In this document: one piece after another, positions 27,901-33,377 of the stretch
Numbering within the stretch: the first letter of the stretch is position 1
Layout of the letters: each line of letters opens with the position of its first letter
Assembly: GCF_905220565.1 (NCBI RefSeq)
Contig: NC_059407.1
Location: forward strand, 62,001 to 126,000
Reading direction: 5' to 3'
DNA from: Melitaea cinxia
Lineage: Eukaryota; Arthropoda; Insecta; Lepidoptera; Nymphalidae
DNA: 64,000 nt
Translations under genes and position numbers: made by a program
Notes under the pieces: generated by a model
Database searches by the model: none
What the model was told of the DNA's origin: nothing
Seen by the model: only the letters and a program-made list of their open reading frames with translations

Positions 27901-28747
27901 ACAACGACAGGCGGGTTGCGAGACGCGGCTGGTGCTAGTAGACGGGTCGCCGGCCTACGTGGCGACTCACACCACGCGTAGCACGAAGAAGCGCGCCGCC
28001 AGGACAACGCACACCGACGAGGCCGACGCGCTCACCTACTTCATCCAGCTGTTCAAGGAGGTTGACGTTGCGAAGGTGAGTTTCGCGCCTCGGAAGCCGC
28101 GGAGAGTCGGTCCGGCGTCGGCTGAGCTTCTTTTATATACAATTAGGTCGGTAAATAAGCGTACGGCTCAGACGCCATCGAAACCAGAACCATCACAAGC
28201 GCGTGTCCCACCCTATCCCTAAACCCCCCAGGAATTCTAGTCACCTTACCTGTTCACCGTAAGAATGCAGCACTGCTTGAAAGAAATATTATTTAGCCGT
28301 GATCTTCTGTAAGATCGAGGTACTGCCCCAGTTAAACAGTGCGCAGGATATTTCCCCGCGCCCTACCGTACTGACGGCGCCCCTGCGCAGGTCTCGGCGG
28401 AGCTGGAGAGGCTGGGCGGCTGGGAGCAGCGCGTGCAGCGCGCCACGGAGCTGCTGGCGGGCGCGGCGCCGCCGGACGCGGACGCGCTGGGCGCCGCCGC
28501 CGCCGCCTTCTACCGCAAGCTGGTGGTGGCCGACTCGTACCGCCCGGCCGGCAAGCTGCGCGGGCCCGTCACGCTGTTCCGCGCCAGCGACAACTACGTG
28601 GCGCTGGCCGACGACTACGGGCTGGGCGCCGTGTGCACCGGCCCGCTCACCACGCGCCAGCTGCCCGGCACGCACCGCTCCATCCTGACGGGCGACGCGG
28701 CCGCCGCCATCGCCGCGCACCTCTCCGAGCTGCTGGAGCAGCACTAG
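9795..28747 (+). CDS. FASN: Fatty acid synthase, type I multifunctional (complete gene, 20 coding exons)
   Basis: Cytosolic homodimeric enzyme that makes long-chain saturated fatty acids (mainly palmitate) from acetyl-CoA, malonyl-CoA and NADPH. Exons joined by GT...AG introns: 9795-9960, 12244-13010, 13116-13346, 13428-13745, 14401-14710, 14802-14995, 15082-15310, 16588-17069, 17147-18091, 18188-19015, 19121-19254, 24401-24821, 24900-25087, 25169-25311, 25383-25703, 25920-26324, 26395-26723, 27296-27526, 27911-28075, 28391-28747. The sum is 7,164 nt = 2,387 residues plus stop, the usual length for an insect FAS. All intron phases agree. Catalytic residues seen: KS Cys174, His306 and His344; MAT Ser593; DH His885 and Asp1037; ER nucleotide loop near 1571; KR nucleotide loop near 1786 and Tyr1929; ACP Ser2048; TE Ser2199, Asp2225 and His2364. 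I see no frameshift or premature stop, so it is predicted functional. The start is the first ATG after a probable 5'UTR splice acceptor. Lepidoptera often have several FAS paralogues; which one this is cannot be told here. Confidence 0.96.
9961..12243 (+). other. FASN intron 1 (2.28 kb)
   Basis: AT-rich, GT...TAG bounded. I see no complete repeat or coding exon in it. It is the second-longest intron of the gene, a position where insect genes often carry regulatory elements, but no specific site can be supported. Confidence 0.7.
12244..13010 (+). CDS. FASN: FASN coding exon 2 (ketosynthase core)
   Basis: Residues 56-311. It holds the KS nucleophile in DTACSSS (Cys174) and the first active-site His in EAHGTGT (His306). 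Very GC-rich with strong GC3 bias. An upstream ATG at 12231 lies inside the intron; the exon starts after the TAG acceptor at 12241-12243, which restores the phase-1 glycine codon. Confidence 0.96.
13116..13346 (+). CDS. FASN: FASN coding exon 3 (ketosynthase C-terminal half)
   Basis: Residues 312-388. Continues GTGTK into VGDPQEVNAI and carries the KS Lys339 and His344 in VKSNMGHSEPASG. Phase 0 at both ends. The 81-nt intron that follows contains an in-frame stop. Confidence 0.95.
13428..13745 (+). CDS. FASN: FASN coding exon 4 (end of KS and KS-MAT linker)
   Basis: Residues 389-494. Contains NSFGFGGANAHIILES, the conserved KS C-terminal motif, followed by the linker that leads to the malonyl/acetyltransferase. 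Ends EEIV before donor GTGAGT, phase 0. Confidence 0.95.
13943..14350. mobile_element. Non-autonomous hAT-type MITE in FASN intron 4, with 8-bp target duplication
   Basis: 408 bp bounded by inverted ends CAGTGGCGTAGCGT (13943-13956) and its complement (14337-14350). The flanking octamer CACTGAGT occurs directly on both sides (13935-13942 and 14351-14358). An 8-bp target duplication with CAG...CTG ends is the hAT superfamily signature. There is no transposase frame inside. Subterminal GGGGCGG / CCGCCC runs add to the inverted ends. A related, interrupted copy lies at about 37405-38618. Confidence 0.88.
14401..14710 (+). CDS. FASN: FASN coding exon 5 (malonyl/acetyltransferase N-half)
   Basis: Residues 495-597 plus one base. 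Opens with VWFVFAGMGSQWPGMGRAL, the MAT entry motif, and ends at the nucleophile elbow GHSVGEI (Ser593). Phase 1 donor GTGACG. Confidence 0.95.
14802..14995 (+). CDS. FASN: FASN coding exon 6 (MAT middle)
   Basis: Residues 598-662. Continues the elbow as GCAYADDTLTAEQAVLAAYWRGR and runs to CHNAADSVT. The Arg in YWRGR sits where MAT domains carry the Arg that binds the malonyl carboxylate. Phase 0 at the 3' end. Confidence 0.94.
15082..15310 (+). CDS. FASN: FASN coding exon 7 (MAT C-half)
   Basis: Residues 663-738 plus one base. Contains VNSSGVAFHSKYI, with the His that assists the MAT serine in this family. Ends WNSDIG across a phase-1 junction. Confidence 0.94.
15311..16587 (+). other. FASN intron 7 (1.28 kb) with SINE and a possible LTR-like fragment
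   Basis: Besides a tRNA-like SINE head at its 5' side, the stretch from about 15900 to 16280 has TATA-like GTATAAAACG and ends in TTACATATTATGGCGGATAA, resembling an LTR edge followed by a TGGCG primer-binding site. There is no second LTR and no gag or pol frame, so a solo LTR or LTR fragment is only a suggestion. Confidence 0.35.
15340..15480 (+). repeat. tRNA-derived SINE fragment
   Basis: Contains a pol III B-box-like GGGTTCGATCCCCGC inside a tRNA-like T-arm, followed by sequence typical of insect tRNA SINE bodies (GTATTGGCCGTATAGATG). No cloverleaf can be formed, so it is not a working tRNA gene. Confidence 0.5.
16588..17069 (+). CDS. FASN: FASN coding exon 8 (end of MAT, start of dehydratase)
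   Basis: Residues 739-899. Starts AKLSDAAYHVNNLLSPVRF, the conserved MAT tail, then the linker. It enters the hot-dog dehydratase with the HxxxGxxxxP motif GHNIDGRILFPATGYL (His885, Gly889, Pro894). Phase 0 end. Confidence 0.95.
17147..18091 (+). CDS. FASN: FASN coding exon 9 (dehydratase second half and linker)
   Basis: Residues 900-1214, the longest exon. Holds the second dehydratase motif DTMLQ (Asp1037, Gln1041) within SFMDTMLQFGIIGVDTRELY. It then runs into the central non-catalytic region (pseudo-methyltransferase / pseudo-KR) known from animal FAS. Confidence 0.95.
18188..19015 (+). CDS. FASN: FASN coding exon 10 (central linker to enoyl reductase)
   Basis: Residues 1215-1490. Covers the remaining non-catalytic core and the N-terminal barrel of the enoyl reductase, with YYAPLNFRDIMLATGKLPPD, a conserved ER segment. 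Ends LAGQ before donor GTGCGT, phase 0. Confidence 0.95.
19121..19254 (+). CDS. FASN: FASN coding exon 11 (enoyl reductase)
   Basis: Residues 1491-1534 plus two bases. ECILGLEFSGR...VMGMVAAKGLATTVMADKGFLWEVPTAW, the ER barrel. Too short to stand out as an ORF but required: it gives the phase-2 junction that completes Trp1535 with exon 12 across the 5.1-kb intron. Confidence 0.93.
19711..19715. repeat. Target-site duplication AAATG (left)
   Basis: AAATG immediately before the left LTR; the same five bases follow the right LTR at 24173-24177. A 5-bp duplication fits BEL/Pao-type integration. Confidence 0.85.
19716..19998 (-). repeat. LTR (3' LTR of the antisense element)
   Basis: 283 bp, TG...CA ended (TGTATGGTACAG ... 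GACCCGTACA on the + strand). It matches the LTR at 23890-24172 with only two differences that I can find by eye, near 19767 and 19836. Because gag reads on the minus strand, this copy is the 3' LTR. Confidence 0.93.
20119..20335 (-). pseudogene. Envelope-like membrane anchor and cytoplasmic tail, in a different frame
   Basis: On the minus strand a hydrophobic segment (about 15 residues) followed by basic residues and a proline-rich tail reads open to a stop at 20119-20121. It lies in a different frame from the envelope-like ORF just upstream, which stops at 20316. The usual F-like envelope layout would have them continuous, so this is a break in a relic gene. Confidence 0.5.
20316..21119 (-). 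pseudogene. Envelope-like (F-type) ectodomain segment, truncated
   Basis: 267-codon open frame with eight or more cysteines, several Asn glycosylation-type sites (such as NTT) and a heptad-like N-terminus. It resembles the fusion-protein-like envelopes found in some insect LTR elements (related to baculovirus F). It lacks a signal peptide and a membrane anchor in frame, and its first codons overlap the end of the gag-type ORF. The envelope region is spread over three frames, so a complete product is not expected. Confidence 0.5.
21104..23218 (-). CDS. Gag-type polyprotein, DUF1759-like, joined to env-like N-part
   Basis: 704 residues on the minus strand. Coiled-coil start (residues 1-60), a proline/serine linker (about 95-135), and a DUF1759-like capsid region around 240-420 (IDLPTFTGKYTQWPTFYDLY, YNDYKEARKMPRELPSLSELMDFLE). 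Zinc knuckles follow near 461 (CPICDKKHPLYKC) and 518 (CKLCKKSHNTMLH). The last 130 residues or so are a long amphipathic/heptad segment that looks like envelope stalk rather than gag, so the ORF seems to be a gag-env fusion left by loss of pol. DUF1759 gags belong to BEL/Pao. Confidence 0.75.
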   Translation of the reverse strand: MENILQRQQEIVEAIKKIERNLNKDSVSRKTRKYLDERLDVLDKLWAEFQGNDQRLSLYHNDTDPYFKENQYVQAREYFDSVRIKVASFSPARETSVSPTPGAGKPLESPAIPTTPKLQPRLTLPTSSNATKTSPTDRGQATELMSLQRTNFRAFHRQINRLKVDEIQDKWELEDELRNIQTRWNAIDALHLQIDNILQGSDTQYDSEFYAYEDSYKSIKRALNLKLTSTIHHEKSTPQIDLPTFTGKYTQWPTFYDLYVESIHNNNLITKTQKMQHLKSKLRGDAERIIQHLTISADNYDTAWELLTHRYNNPQLLFTKQIEIFINQPAAQKQSAYEIRRIYDTSMECIYAIKNLGIDTSTWDPLLVHIITKKLDTVTYNDYKEARKMPRELPSLSELMDFLESKFIALEPSGIRDREMLSSFKKYNQQKSVNNKTYKPQFQKEHRYGKLINKEYQSVATYMSNCPICDKKHPLYKCERFIKLTPGERYRIIEDFNLCHNCLYTHNKNLCTSMKKCKLCKKSHNTMLHDAYAININKQSTNALTDMSSGSSTQLNTQTPQKYQVSSCVLNRQDSTKTTKKYVKSNKKYEKNKTKFSVNEDLLRALLKNQTSVIEAQYNILQRNEEILNKQFGILQKCLTNLSFASNRTEKIANNELHILSSSVSAMIISNLRHLQESVINSLTSLANGHLDNHFCCLNNWKNN
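23219..23889 (-). repeat. Leader of the LTR element with PBS-bearing repeats
   Basis: Non-coding leader between the 5' LTR (right side) and gag. On the + strand the block CTCGAAGGACCAAAAAACTG occurs near 23610, 23670, 23730 (one mismatch) and 23871, the last one abutting the LTR. Read on the minus strand the LTR-adjacent copy is TTTTTTGGTCCTTCGAG, where TGGTCC... is a candidate tRNA primer-binding site. Repeat units are about 60 bp. A second duplication (CAGCTTGTCA.CAGCAAGGCTG) occurs at 23584 and 23846. Confidence 0.65.
23890..24172 (-). repeat. LTR (5' LTR of the antisense element)
   Basis: 283 bp, the same length as the 19716 copy. TGTATGG start and CCCGTACA end on the + strand, followed by the AAATG duplication at 24173-24177. 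Confidence 0.93.
24401..24821 (+). CDS. FASN: FASN coding exon 12 (enoyl reductase NADPH-binding fold)
   Basis: Residues 1535-1675. SLEEAATVPVAYATAYYAL, then the nucleotide loop HAGSGGVGQAAIAIAL (Gly1571-Gly1576), followed by GVDLVLNSLAGDKLLASVRC. Donor GTGAGT, phase 0. Confidence 0.96.
24900..25087 (+). CDS. FASN: FASN coding exon 13 (enoyl reductase C-terminus)
   Basis: Residues 1676-1737 plus two bases. GMAIFLKNTTFHGILLDALFD... to QQLEQAFR. The next intron is 81 nt, a multiple of three with no stop in this frame, so retention would add 27 codons without a frameshift. Confidence 0.94.
25169..25311 (+). CDS. FASN: FASN coding exon 14 (ER-KR junction)
   Basis: Residues 1738-1785 plus one base. 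YMATGKHIGKVLLRVREEE closes the ER domain, and SYVLVG begins the first KR strand, completed across the phase-1 junction by the next exon. Confidence 0.93.
25383..25703 (+). CDS. FASN: FASN coding exon 15 (ketoreductase NADPH-binding)
   Basis: Residues 1786-1892 plus one base. GGLGGFGLELGQWLVVRGA is the KR Rossmann loop, followed by NLAAVLRDAFLENLTPDDFRAVARPKIDG. Phase 1 donor GTAACG. Confidence 0.95.
25920..26324 (+). CDS. FASN: FASN coding exon 16 (ketoreductase catalytic half)
   Basis: Residues 1893-2027 plus one base. YFVVFSSVSCGRGNPGQSNY (catalytic Ser near 1916, Tyr1929) followed by GLANSAMERIVEQRQADGLP. It ends in the linker to the carrier protein. Confidence 0.95.
26395..26723 (+). CDS. 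FASN: FASN coding exon 17 (acyl carrier protein)
   Basis: Residues 2028-2137. TNLAELGMDSLMGAEIKQTL holds the phosphopantetheine attachment serine (Ser2048, DSL motif). The exon ends PPVFM at the start of the thioesterase, before donor GTGAGT. Confidence 0.95.
26870..27155 (+). repeat. CCGACTTC repeat, short variant, in FASN intron 17
   Basis: Starts ATAATTGTGTTTGCTGGCAAACG, with a short hairpin, and continues with diverged CCTACTTCAATTAAATTTAC. It lacks the duplicated 3' module and shares GGTTCACAAAAGACGAAGT with the short copy near 50405. The GAAGTCGG end is not preserved. Confidence 0.7.
27164..27195. repeat. Near-perfect palindrome in FASN intron 17
   Basis: CTATTATACGAG and its complement separated by three bases (TTG). 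It sits just beyond the decayed end of the short CCGACTTC repeat. Could be a relic MITE end or a cruciform-prone spot; no function is implied. Confidence 0.6.
27296..27526 (+). CDS. FASN: FASN coding exon 18 (thioesterase N-half)
   Basis: Residues 2138-2214. VHPIEGVVAGLRALA opens the alpha/beta-hydrolase; the nucleophile elbow is LLGYSFGAGVAFEMAL (Ser2199). This domain hydrolyses the finished acyl chain from the ACP. Confidence 0.95.
27911..28075 (+). CDS. FASN: FASN coding exon 19 (thioesterase)
   Basis: Residues 2215-2269. AGCETRLVLVDGSPAYV provides the catalytic-triad Asp2225, then a basic stretch STKKRAARTTHTDEADALTY. Phase 0 at both ends. Confidence 0.94.
28391..28747 (+). CDS. FASN: FASN coding exon 20 (thioesterase end and stop)
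   Basis: Residues 2270-2387 and TAG stop. GPVTLFRASDNYVALADDYG and LPGTHRSILTGD, the latter with the triad His2364. Ends HLSELLEQH. Confidence 0.96.
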   Translation, partial: VSAELERLGGWEQRVQRATELLAGAAPPDADALGAAAAAFYRKLVVADSYRPAGKLRGPVTLFRASDNYVALADDYGLGAVCTGPLTTRQLPGTHRSILTGDAAAAIAAHLSELLEQH

Positions 28748-29148
28748 CGCGCCGCCGGTGCTCCTCGGCGGAAACGGACTTTTTGACTGACTACCTTGCT
28801 GTACGTGATCGCGAGTGGGAGCCGTCGAGTCGGTCGCGAGCCGGTTCGCGAGCGTCGCATCGAGTACATAGGCTTATGTATCGCGACATATGTATCTCCG
28901 CGGCCGCGCGGTCGATTATAACGTAGATGTAAAATGCGACTACGTACGTAGACGTAGAAATGTAATTTTTCGTGATGGCCTCCACTCGGAAGTGAACCTT
29001 ATTGTCCACGCCTCATCGCTTTAAACGAATCTAAAACTATGTATATATCGACGGGTGCAAAGTAAAAAAAGTTAACTACAATTTTGAGATTTTTTTTTAT
29101 TGCAGTAACTAACTAAAAACTTTATATTTTACAACATGGCAAAATAAA
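28748..29148 (+). other. FASN 3'UTR; first AATAAA lies inside a transposon
   Basis: GC-rich for about 150 nt after the stop, then AT-rich. No AATAAA or ATTAAA occurs before 29045. The first AATAAA is at 29143-29148, inside the inverted-repeat element that begins at 29045; another lies near 29398. Where the mRNA really ends cannot be read from sequence. Confidence 0.5.
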
Positions 29149-29789
29149 AAATACAAATATCACCCCATTTCTTGTACTTTTGTCAAGTAAAAGAAGACAA
29201 CTACTGCTGTTTTGTAAAATTACACGACGTACATGCGTTCAACTACCACCTGGCCGCTTTTACGCAGTCCGCACGGGGGGCGCACGTTCATTCCTATTGT
29301 GTCATCAGTCAGATGTCATGTGCTTCGCCGGCCGGCAACAATGTTTGTTTGTTTTGGTTTTTTCCGTATTAAGGTTTGTGTGAAAGTGTTATCATAATAA
29401 TAAACCATTTGAATAGATCACAATAGACATGGAAAGACGTTTTTGGAAATTTTTGGAATTGGAAAAGTCATACTTATAAATATATGAAACATCTTTATTA
29501 AAGCCAGATTTATTAATTCCTATGTAGAAACGACCAAGTGGTAGTTAACTCAGTTGTCATATTTTTAAGCACAATGTAGAGGCAGACAACTGCAATATCT
29601 CGTAAATTAAACATAATTAGATGAAATGAAATATACAATTGTTTGTCTTTCTAAAAAATATAGCAGTGATGAAAATTTCAACAAATTTGGTTTGAAATTG
29701 ACAAAATGGGAGCACTTTTTCCTATTTTGCGCTCTCCTGAAAAGTTGCTATTTTGTATATAACTCTTTTTACTTTGCACCCGTCGATAT
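29045..29789. mobile_element. DNA element with 24-bp inverted ends, at the FASN 3' end
   Basis: ATATCGACGGGTGCAAAGTA... at 29045-29068 is exactly inverted at 29766-29789, and the similarity extends imperfectly to about 45 bp. A second, inner inverted pair (CAACTACCAC near 29240, GTGGTAGTTAAC near 29538) supports one 745-bp element. No transposase frame. Target duplication not clear. Confidence 0.75.
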
Positions 29790-29799
29790 GCGAAAAGAT

Positions 29800-30456
29800 T
29801 CCGCCGGGTGTGACAGTTGTTTTGACATATGACATAATCTAAGTGCAATGGCCTCTATTAAACTAAGCGGGGTAATCAGTAGAATTTTTAACTGTAGATT
29901 AAATTATTACATACAGTAGAGCCTGGCTCGTCGCTTGTGATACGAAACATTCCGGTACGCGACGCACCGGCGCTCGTGCCAGTCGCAGTTGCGCGACAGT
30001 AGTGCGACGGTAGTGCGACAGTCGCGGGCGTCGGTGCGCCGAGCGCTTCTTGTTAGTGTAAGTAGGTGTAAGTAGTTAGTTCCCGAGTGTGGTTGTTGTG
30101 GTAATTTATTTATTACAGAACTAGCGCAAGTGCTCTGTGATTAAAAATACATTATTTTTGACAACGTTGTTTTATTTATCGTATCCGAGATATTAATCCT
30201 AACTAGGAGATTAAATTTTATACTACTATGTTCTGAGATTGGGACAATATATTATACTTGTGTTATATTAACGGCTGAAACGATTTTATGCATGTATCCT
30301 GAGAAAGCTACTATTTCAAGATTATAATATCGACTATGAGTCTAAATAGCCGAACAGCGCGACTAGAAAAAAAGTCAGGCTCAACTAGATCATGTGTCTA
30401 GACCGGATCAGGATAGAATGAAGCATGCTAGGTCCGGCAAGCTCTATCAGGACTAG
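29800..30456. other. Intergenic, no gene seen
   Basis: GC-rich block 29930-30060 with short GTGCGACAGTAGTGCGACGG repeats, followed by AT-rich DNA ending in GTGATTAAAAATACATTATTTTTGACA, which is reminiscent of an LTR edge. No second LTR found. Confidence 0.4.
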
Positions 30457-30675
30457 GTCGGCGCTCTAGCCAATTAAGCTATGGAACGATATACCCACTG
30501 GATCGAAATTTTTGATATGATGATTTTTATATTCGGTTTAAGCGAACCGTGGCGCCGTCTATAGTGAGCTCTTTACAGAAACCCGTAACTATTCAAATTT
30601 TAATATACTTAATTGGCTAGAGCGCCGACACGGTCAGTCGGAGACGCGGGTTCGAATCCCGCTGGAGCGGTCAAT
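30457..30675. repeat. Two tRNA-like SINE pieces in inverted orientation
   Basis: CTTAATTGGCTAGAGCGCCG (A-box-like, 30609-30628) occurs inverted at 30459-30478. The + copy continues into an anticodon-arm-like CCGAC...GTCGG and a B-box T-arm GCGGGTTCGAATCCCGC. The 5' and 3' acceptor halves cannot pair and position 33 is C, so this is a SINE or tRNA pseudogene rather than a tRNA gene. Confidence 0.55.
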
Positions 30676-30731
30676 TTTTGATATGATATTCAAAAAAATG
30701 TTTAGAATTCCTAATGTGAGGGTAACACCAA

Positions 30732-30757
30732 AGAGCAACACGGAGGGGAGTAGCCAT
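30732..30757. repeat. 26-bp inverted repeat, left (partner 37273-37298)
   Basis: AGAGCAACACGGAGGGGAGT.. is exactly inverted 6.5 kb away at 37273-37298. It could be the ends of a decayed large DNA transposon enclosing the THAP remnant, or two unrelated copies of one short repeat. Confidence 0.45.
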
Positions 30758-30883
30758 GTACAGGCGTTCCTCTCTGTCAAGGTATAAGGCCAAATGGCCA
30801 TATGCAAACAATAAAACTAGTTGCCGCCGCACTGATCACTAGACTAAATCTAGTTGCGCGATTGAATCAACGTCCTTCGAAAA

Positions 30884-31520
30884 ATGCCAAATTTTTCTGT
30901 TTTTTGCTGCAAAAAAAGATTTGCCACGTCAAATTTACTATAAAATGGCGTTACCTTTCATACGTAAGTATTTTTTAATCACATTATTACTTGTATACTT
31001 CTTTTAAACCTTTTTTAAACTTAAAAATTACAAATATTATCGTTCGTGTTGACTCGATTTGTTTACCAACACAGGCCGCTCGCCCGCATACAATATGCGG
31101 ATCAGTCGAGCAACTGATCGGAGTCTATTTCCGAGAAGTCACTGTCGCCGAGCGATAGTGTTGTTACCGGTTTGTTTGTAGATGGTTATCGAAAAAAATG
31201 GCAAAGGCAAAAGAGGAGACAGACATTTTTGAGATTTTGATTTATTTAAAATATTATATTGCTATCTTTTTTAAATAAACGTAGTTATATAATAAAATTG
31301 CATTAAATTAAATATAATACACGTATTATGAGTATTAATATATTTTACTAGAATTACTTAATGTGAACTTCCACCATAATGTTTTATATAAAAATTTGGC
31401 AGGTTTTCTAAAAATCCAAATTTAACGGATACATGGAAAAAAATAGTAATAACAGTATAACCTGGACGCCCACAAAAAATAGTGTAATTTGTTCAGATCA
31501 TATCAATACCACTAACTTTT
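30884..31520 (+). pseudogene. THAP-domain gene remnant (two exons)
   Basis: ATG at 30884 gives MPNFSVFCCKKRFATSN..., a stop, then GVTFHT before donor GTAAGT at 30964. An acceptor at 31401-31402 joins FSKNPNLTDTWKKIVI, and in another frame TWTPTKNSVICSDHI follows. Order, spacing and the intron position after TFH match THAP (C2CH zinc finger) domains of P-element-like transposases and their host relatives. Stops and a frameshift make it a relic. Sequence to about 31840 may be its decayed continuation. Confidence 0.55.
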
Positions 31521-31944
31521 AAGTGTTGACGAACAATAGCAGGATTAGTCGAGGGCACCAAACCAACACTAACGCCACACTGTTTTTGTCCCGTAAGTTT
31601 TTTTTTTTGTCTCATGTACAAATTAATCAAGATATGGTTCACCTTAGTCATAGTAGTGAAATGAAGCTTAGATTTATCAACTTTGAAAATGAACAATGTC
31701 CATCCTTTCAGAGTCATCAACAAATCATTAAATCTAGCAGATGACAAGCTATCATCTTATGATGCCATTAGTGTTACGCTCCCTACTCCCGATTCGTTGA
31801 CATCACCGTGTACATCATCAACTCCTCAAAATATATGTTAACTTTAAATCGTTTATTGTAAAATGGCATTGTTTGGCACAACAACGTTGCACCAAACGTA
31901 TTGTGACATAACTATAATAGTTAGACATAGGCTGTCGCGACACT

Positions 31945-32160
31945 TTTTAACTGACTTCCAAAAAGGGGAGGTTCTCAATTCGACTGTATTTTTTTATGTA
32001 TGTTACTTCAGAACTTTTGACTGGGTGAACCGATTTTGATGATTTTAAATTTAACAGAAAGCTGATGTTTATCATGTGGTCGCGTTTAAATTTCATCGAG
32101 ATCTGATAACAACATTTTGAGTAACCTTTGATAACGCGTATGTACTTGCTTTCATTTGTA
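31945..32160 (-). repeat. Reverse CCGACTTC repeat, 3' part, cut by a LINE
   Basis: On the minus strand it ends CCAAAAAGTCAGTTAAAAAG, matching the GGAAGTCGG end, with GATAAACATCAGCTTTCTG and CAGATCTCGATGAAATTT. Its 5' remainder resumes at 36393 after the LINE. Confidence 0.8.
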
Positions 32161-32165
32161 ATAAA

Positions 32166-33377
32166 ATGGACATTATGGATGAGGAGAGTATCAGCCGTAT
32201 ATGTGTCACGGCGTTCTCTCAAAATGATATTGTGACTGCGAAACGGTTACTGTATGAATCGTTATCGAAGCAGATAAAGATCAGAAAACGTGATGGAAAG
32301 ACTGTAAGAGATATTGATGACATCCTCTGTACGCTGAAAGAAGCTGATCCAGAAGTCCTACCGATCTTCGTCGCACGGGAGTTGCAAAAACTACCCCCAG
32401 TTCTTTTCGACCATGTCGATGTTACACAAATTCTCAAGGACTTAGTGAAGATGCGTCAGGATCTCAACAATATTTCTCAGTACTATGCAAGTAAGGAGGA
32501 TTTTAATAAACTGAAACATGACATTGAAACGCTGAAAGGTGCCTCGGTTGCAAATAATCTCTCTAGAAACATAAATCCGAAGAGGGGAGCTTGTATGTTA
32601 CAAAGTTTCGAATGTAACAGTGGTCCCATGGGGTTGCAGCCTTTCAGCAATGAGAAGGACATTTGTGAGGGTCCCTGCTCATTATCACCGAGCAGAAAAA
32701 ACCGTTATAAAAATCATCATCCCGAAGAGGGTAGTATTGAAAACAAATCATCGACCAAACAAATGAATAACGGTGCGTCACCGGCTGACTTCGTCGAGTC
32801 AGCTGTGAGCGGATCGCTCGAAGAGGTAAACAAACCAAAGCTTACGCCGAGCGAGCGCATGACTCATGCGTTGAATGTTCCTGCGCCTACAATACCGTCA
32901 GACGGGCCGTTCTACAATGACTGCAAGCCGCAGGATAGAAAATCTTACTCTAAAGTTTTGGAACAGGGCGAATGGAAGCCTCAAGAAGAAAATAAGCAAT
33001 GGATATTGGTACAAAAAAAAAGATTGAAAAATCGATTTGTTAGTAACAAAGGGAAAGCCGTTGTCGAATCAAATGTAAATTTTAAAGCGGCGGATATACG
33101 AATACCGTTGTATATTTATAACATAGCGAAAGATGTGACGAAAGACGATATTCTAAATTATGTAAAAAATAAGACGGAAGTCTCTGTTGATTTGGAGAAA
33201 GTTATTATGAAAATCCCAAAAGATTATGATGCATACAAAGTCTATGTGCCTAAAAGTAAAATAGCATATTTTTTAAGAGATGAATTTTGGCCGGAAGGGG
33301 TGGCATTTAGACGCTTTATAGACTTCAAAGGAAGACACCGAAGTGGTCAAATGCCCAGGACTACCTTTAATCAATAA
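32166..33377 (+). CDS. LINE ORF1 protein (nucleic-acid-binding, RRM-like C-terminus)
   Basis: 403 residues, no frameshift. A short helical N-terminus (residues 1-60), a coiled-coil-like stretch near 75-125 (QILKDLVKMRQDLNNISQYY), a low-complexity middle, and a C-terminal fold near 315-390 (IPLYIYNIAKDVTKDDILNY ... VYVPKSKIAYFLRDEFWP) that resembles RNA-binding modules of LINE ORF1 proteins. Ends GRHRSGQMPRTTFNQ. It presumably packages the element RNA. The stop TAA overlaps the ORF2 start as TAATG. Confidence 0.8.
   Translation: MDIMDEESISRICVTAFSQNDIVTAKRLLYESLSKQIKIRKRDGKTVRDIDDILCTLKEADPEVLPIFVARELQKLPPVLFDHVDVTQILKDLVKMRQDLNNISQYYASKEDFNKLKHDIETLKGASVANNLSRNINPKRGACMLQSFECNSGPMGLQPFSNEKDICEGPCSLSPSRKNRYKNHHPEEGSIENKSSTKQMNNGASPADFVESAVSGSLEEVNKPKLTPSERMTHALNVPAPTIPSDGPFYNDCKPQDRKSYSKVLEQGEWKPQEENKQWILVQKKRLKNRFVSNKGKAVVESNVNFKAADIRIPLYIYNIAKDVTKDDILNYVKNKTEVSVDLEKVIMKIPKDYDAYKVYVPKSKIAYFLRDEFWPEGVAFRRFIDFKGRHRSGQMPRTTFNQ

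Noticed and set aside
30609..30672. Possible tRNA gene
   Set aside because: T-arm and anticodon stem form, but the acceptor stem does not pair and the residue before the anticodon is C; better explained as SINE.
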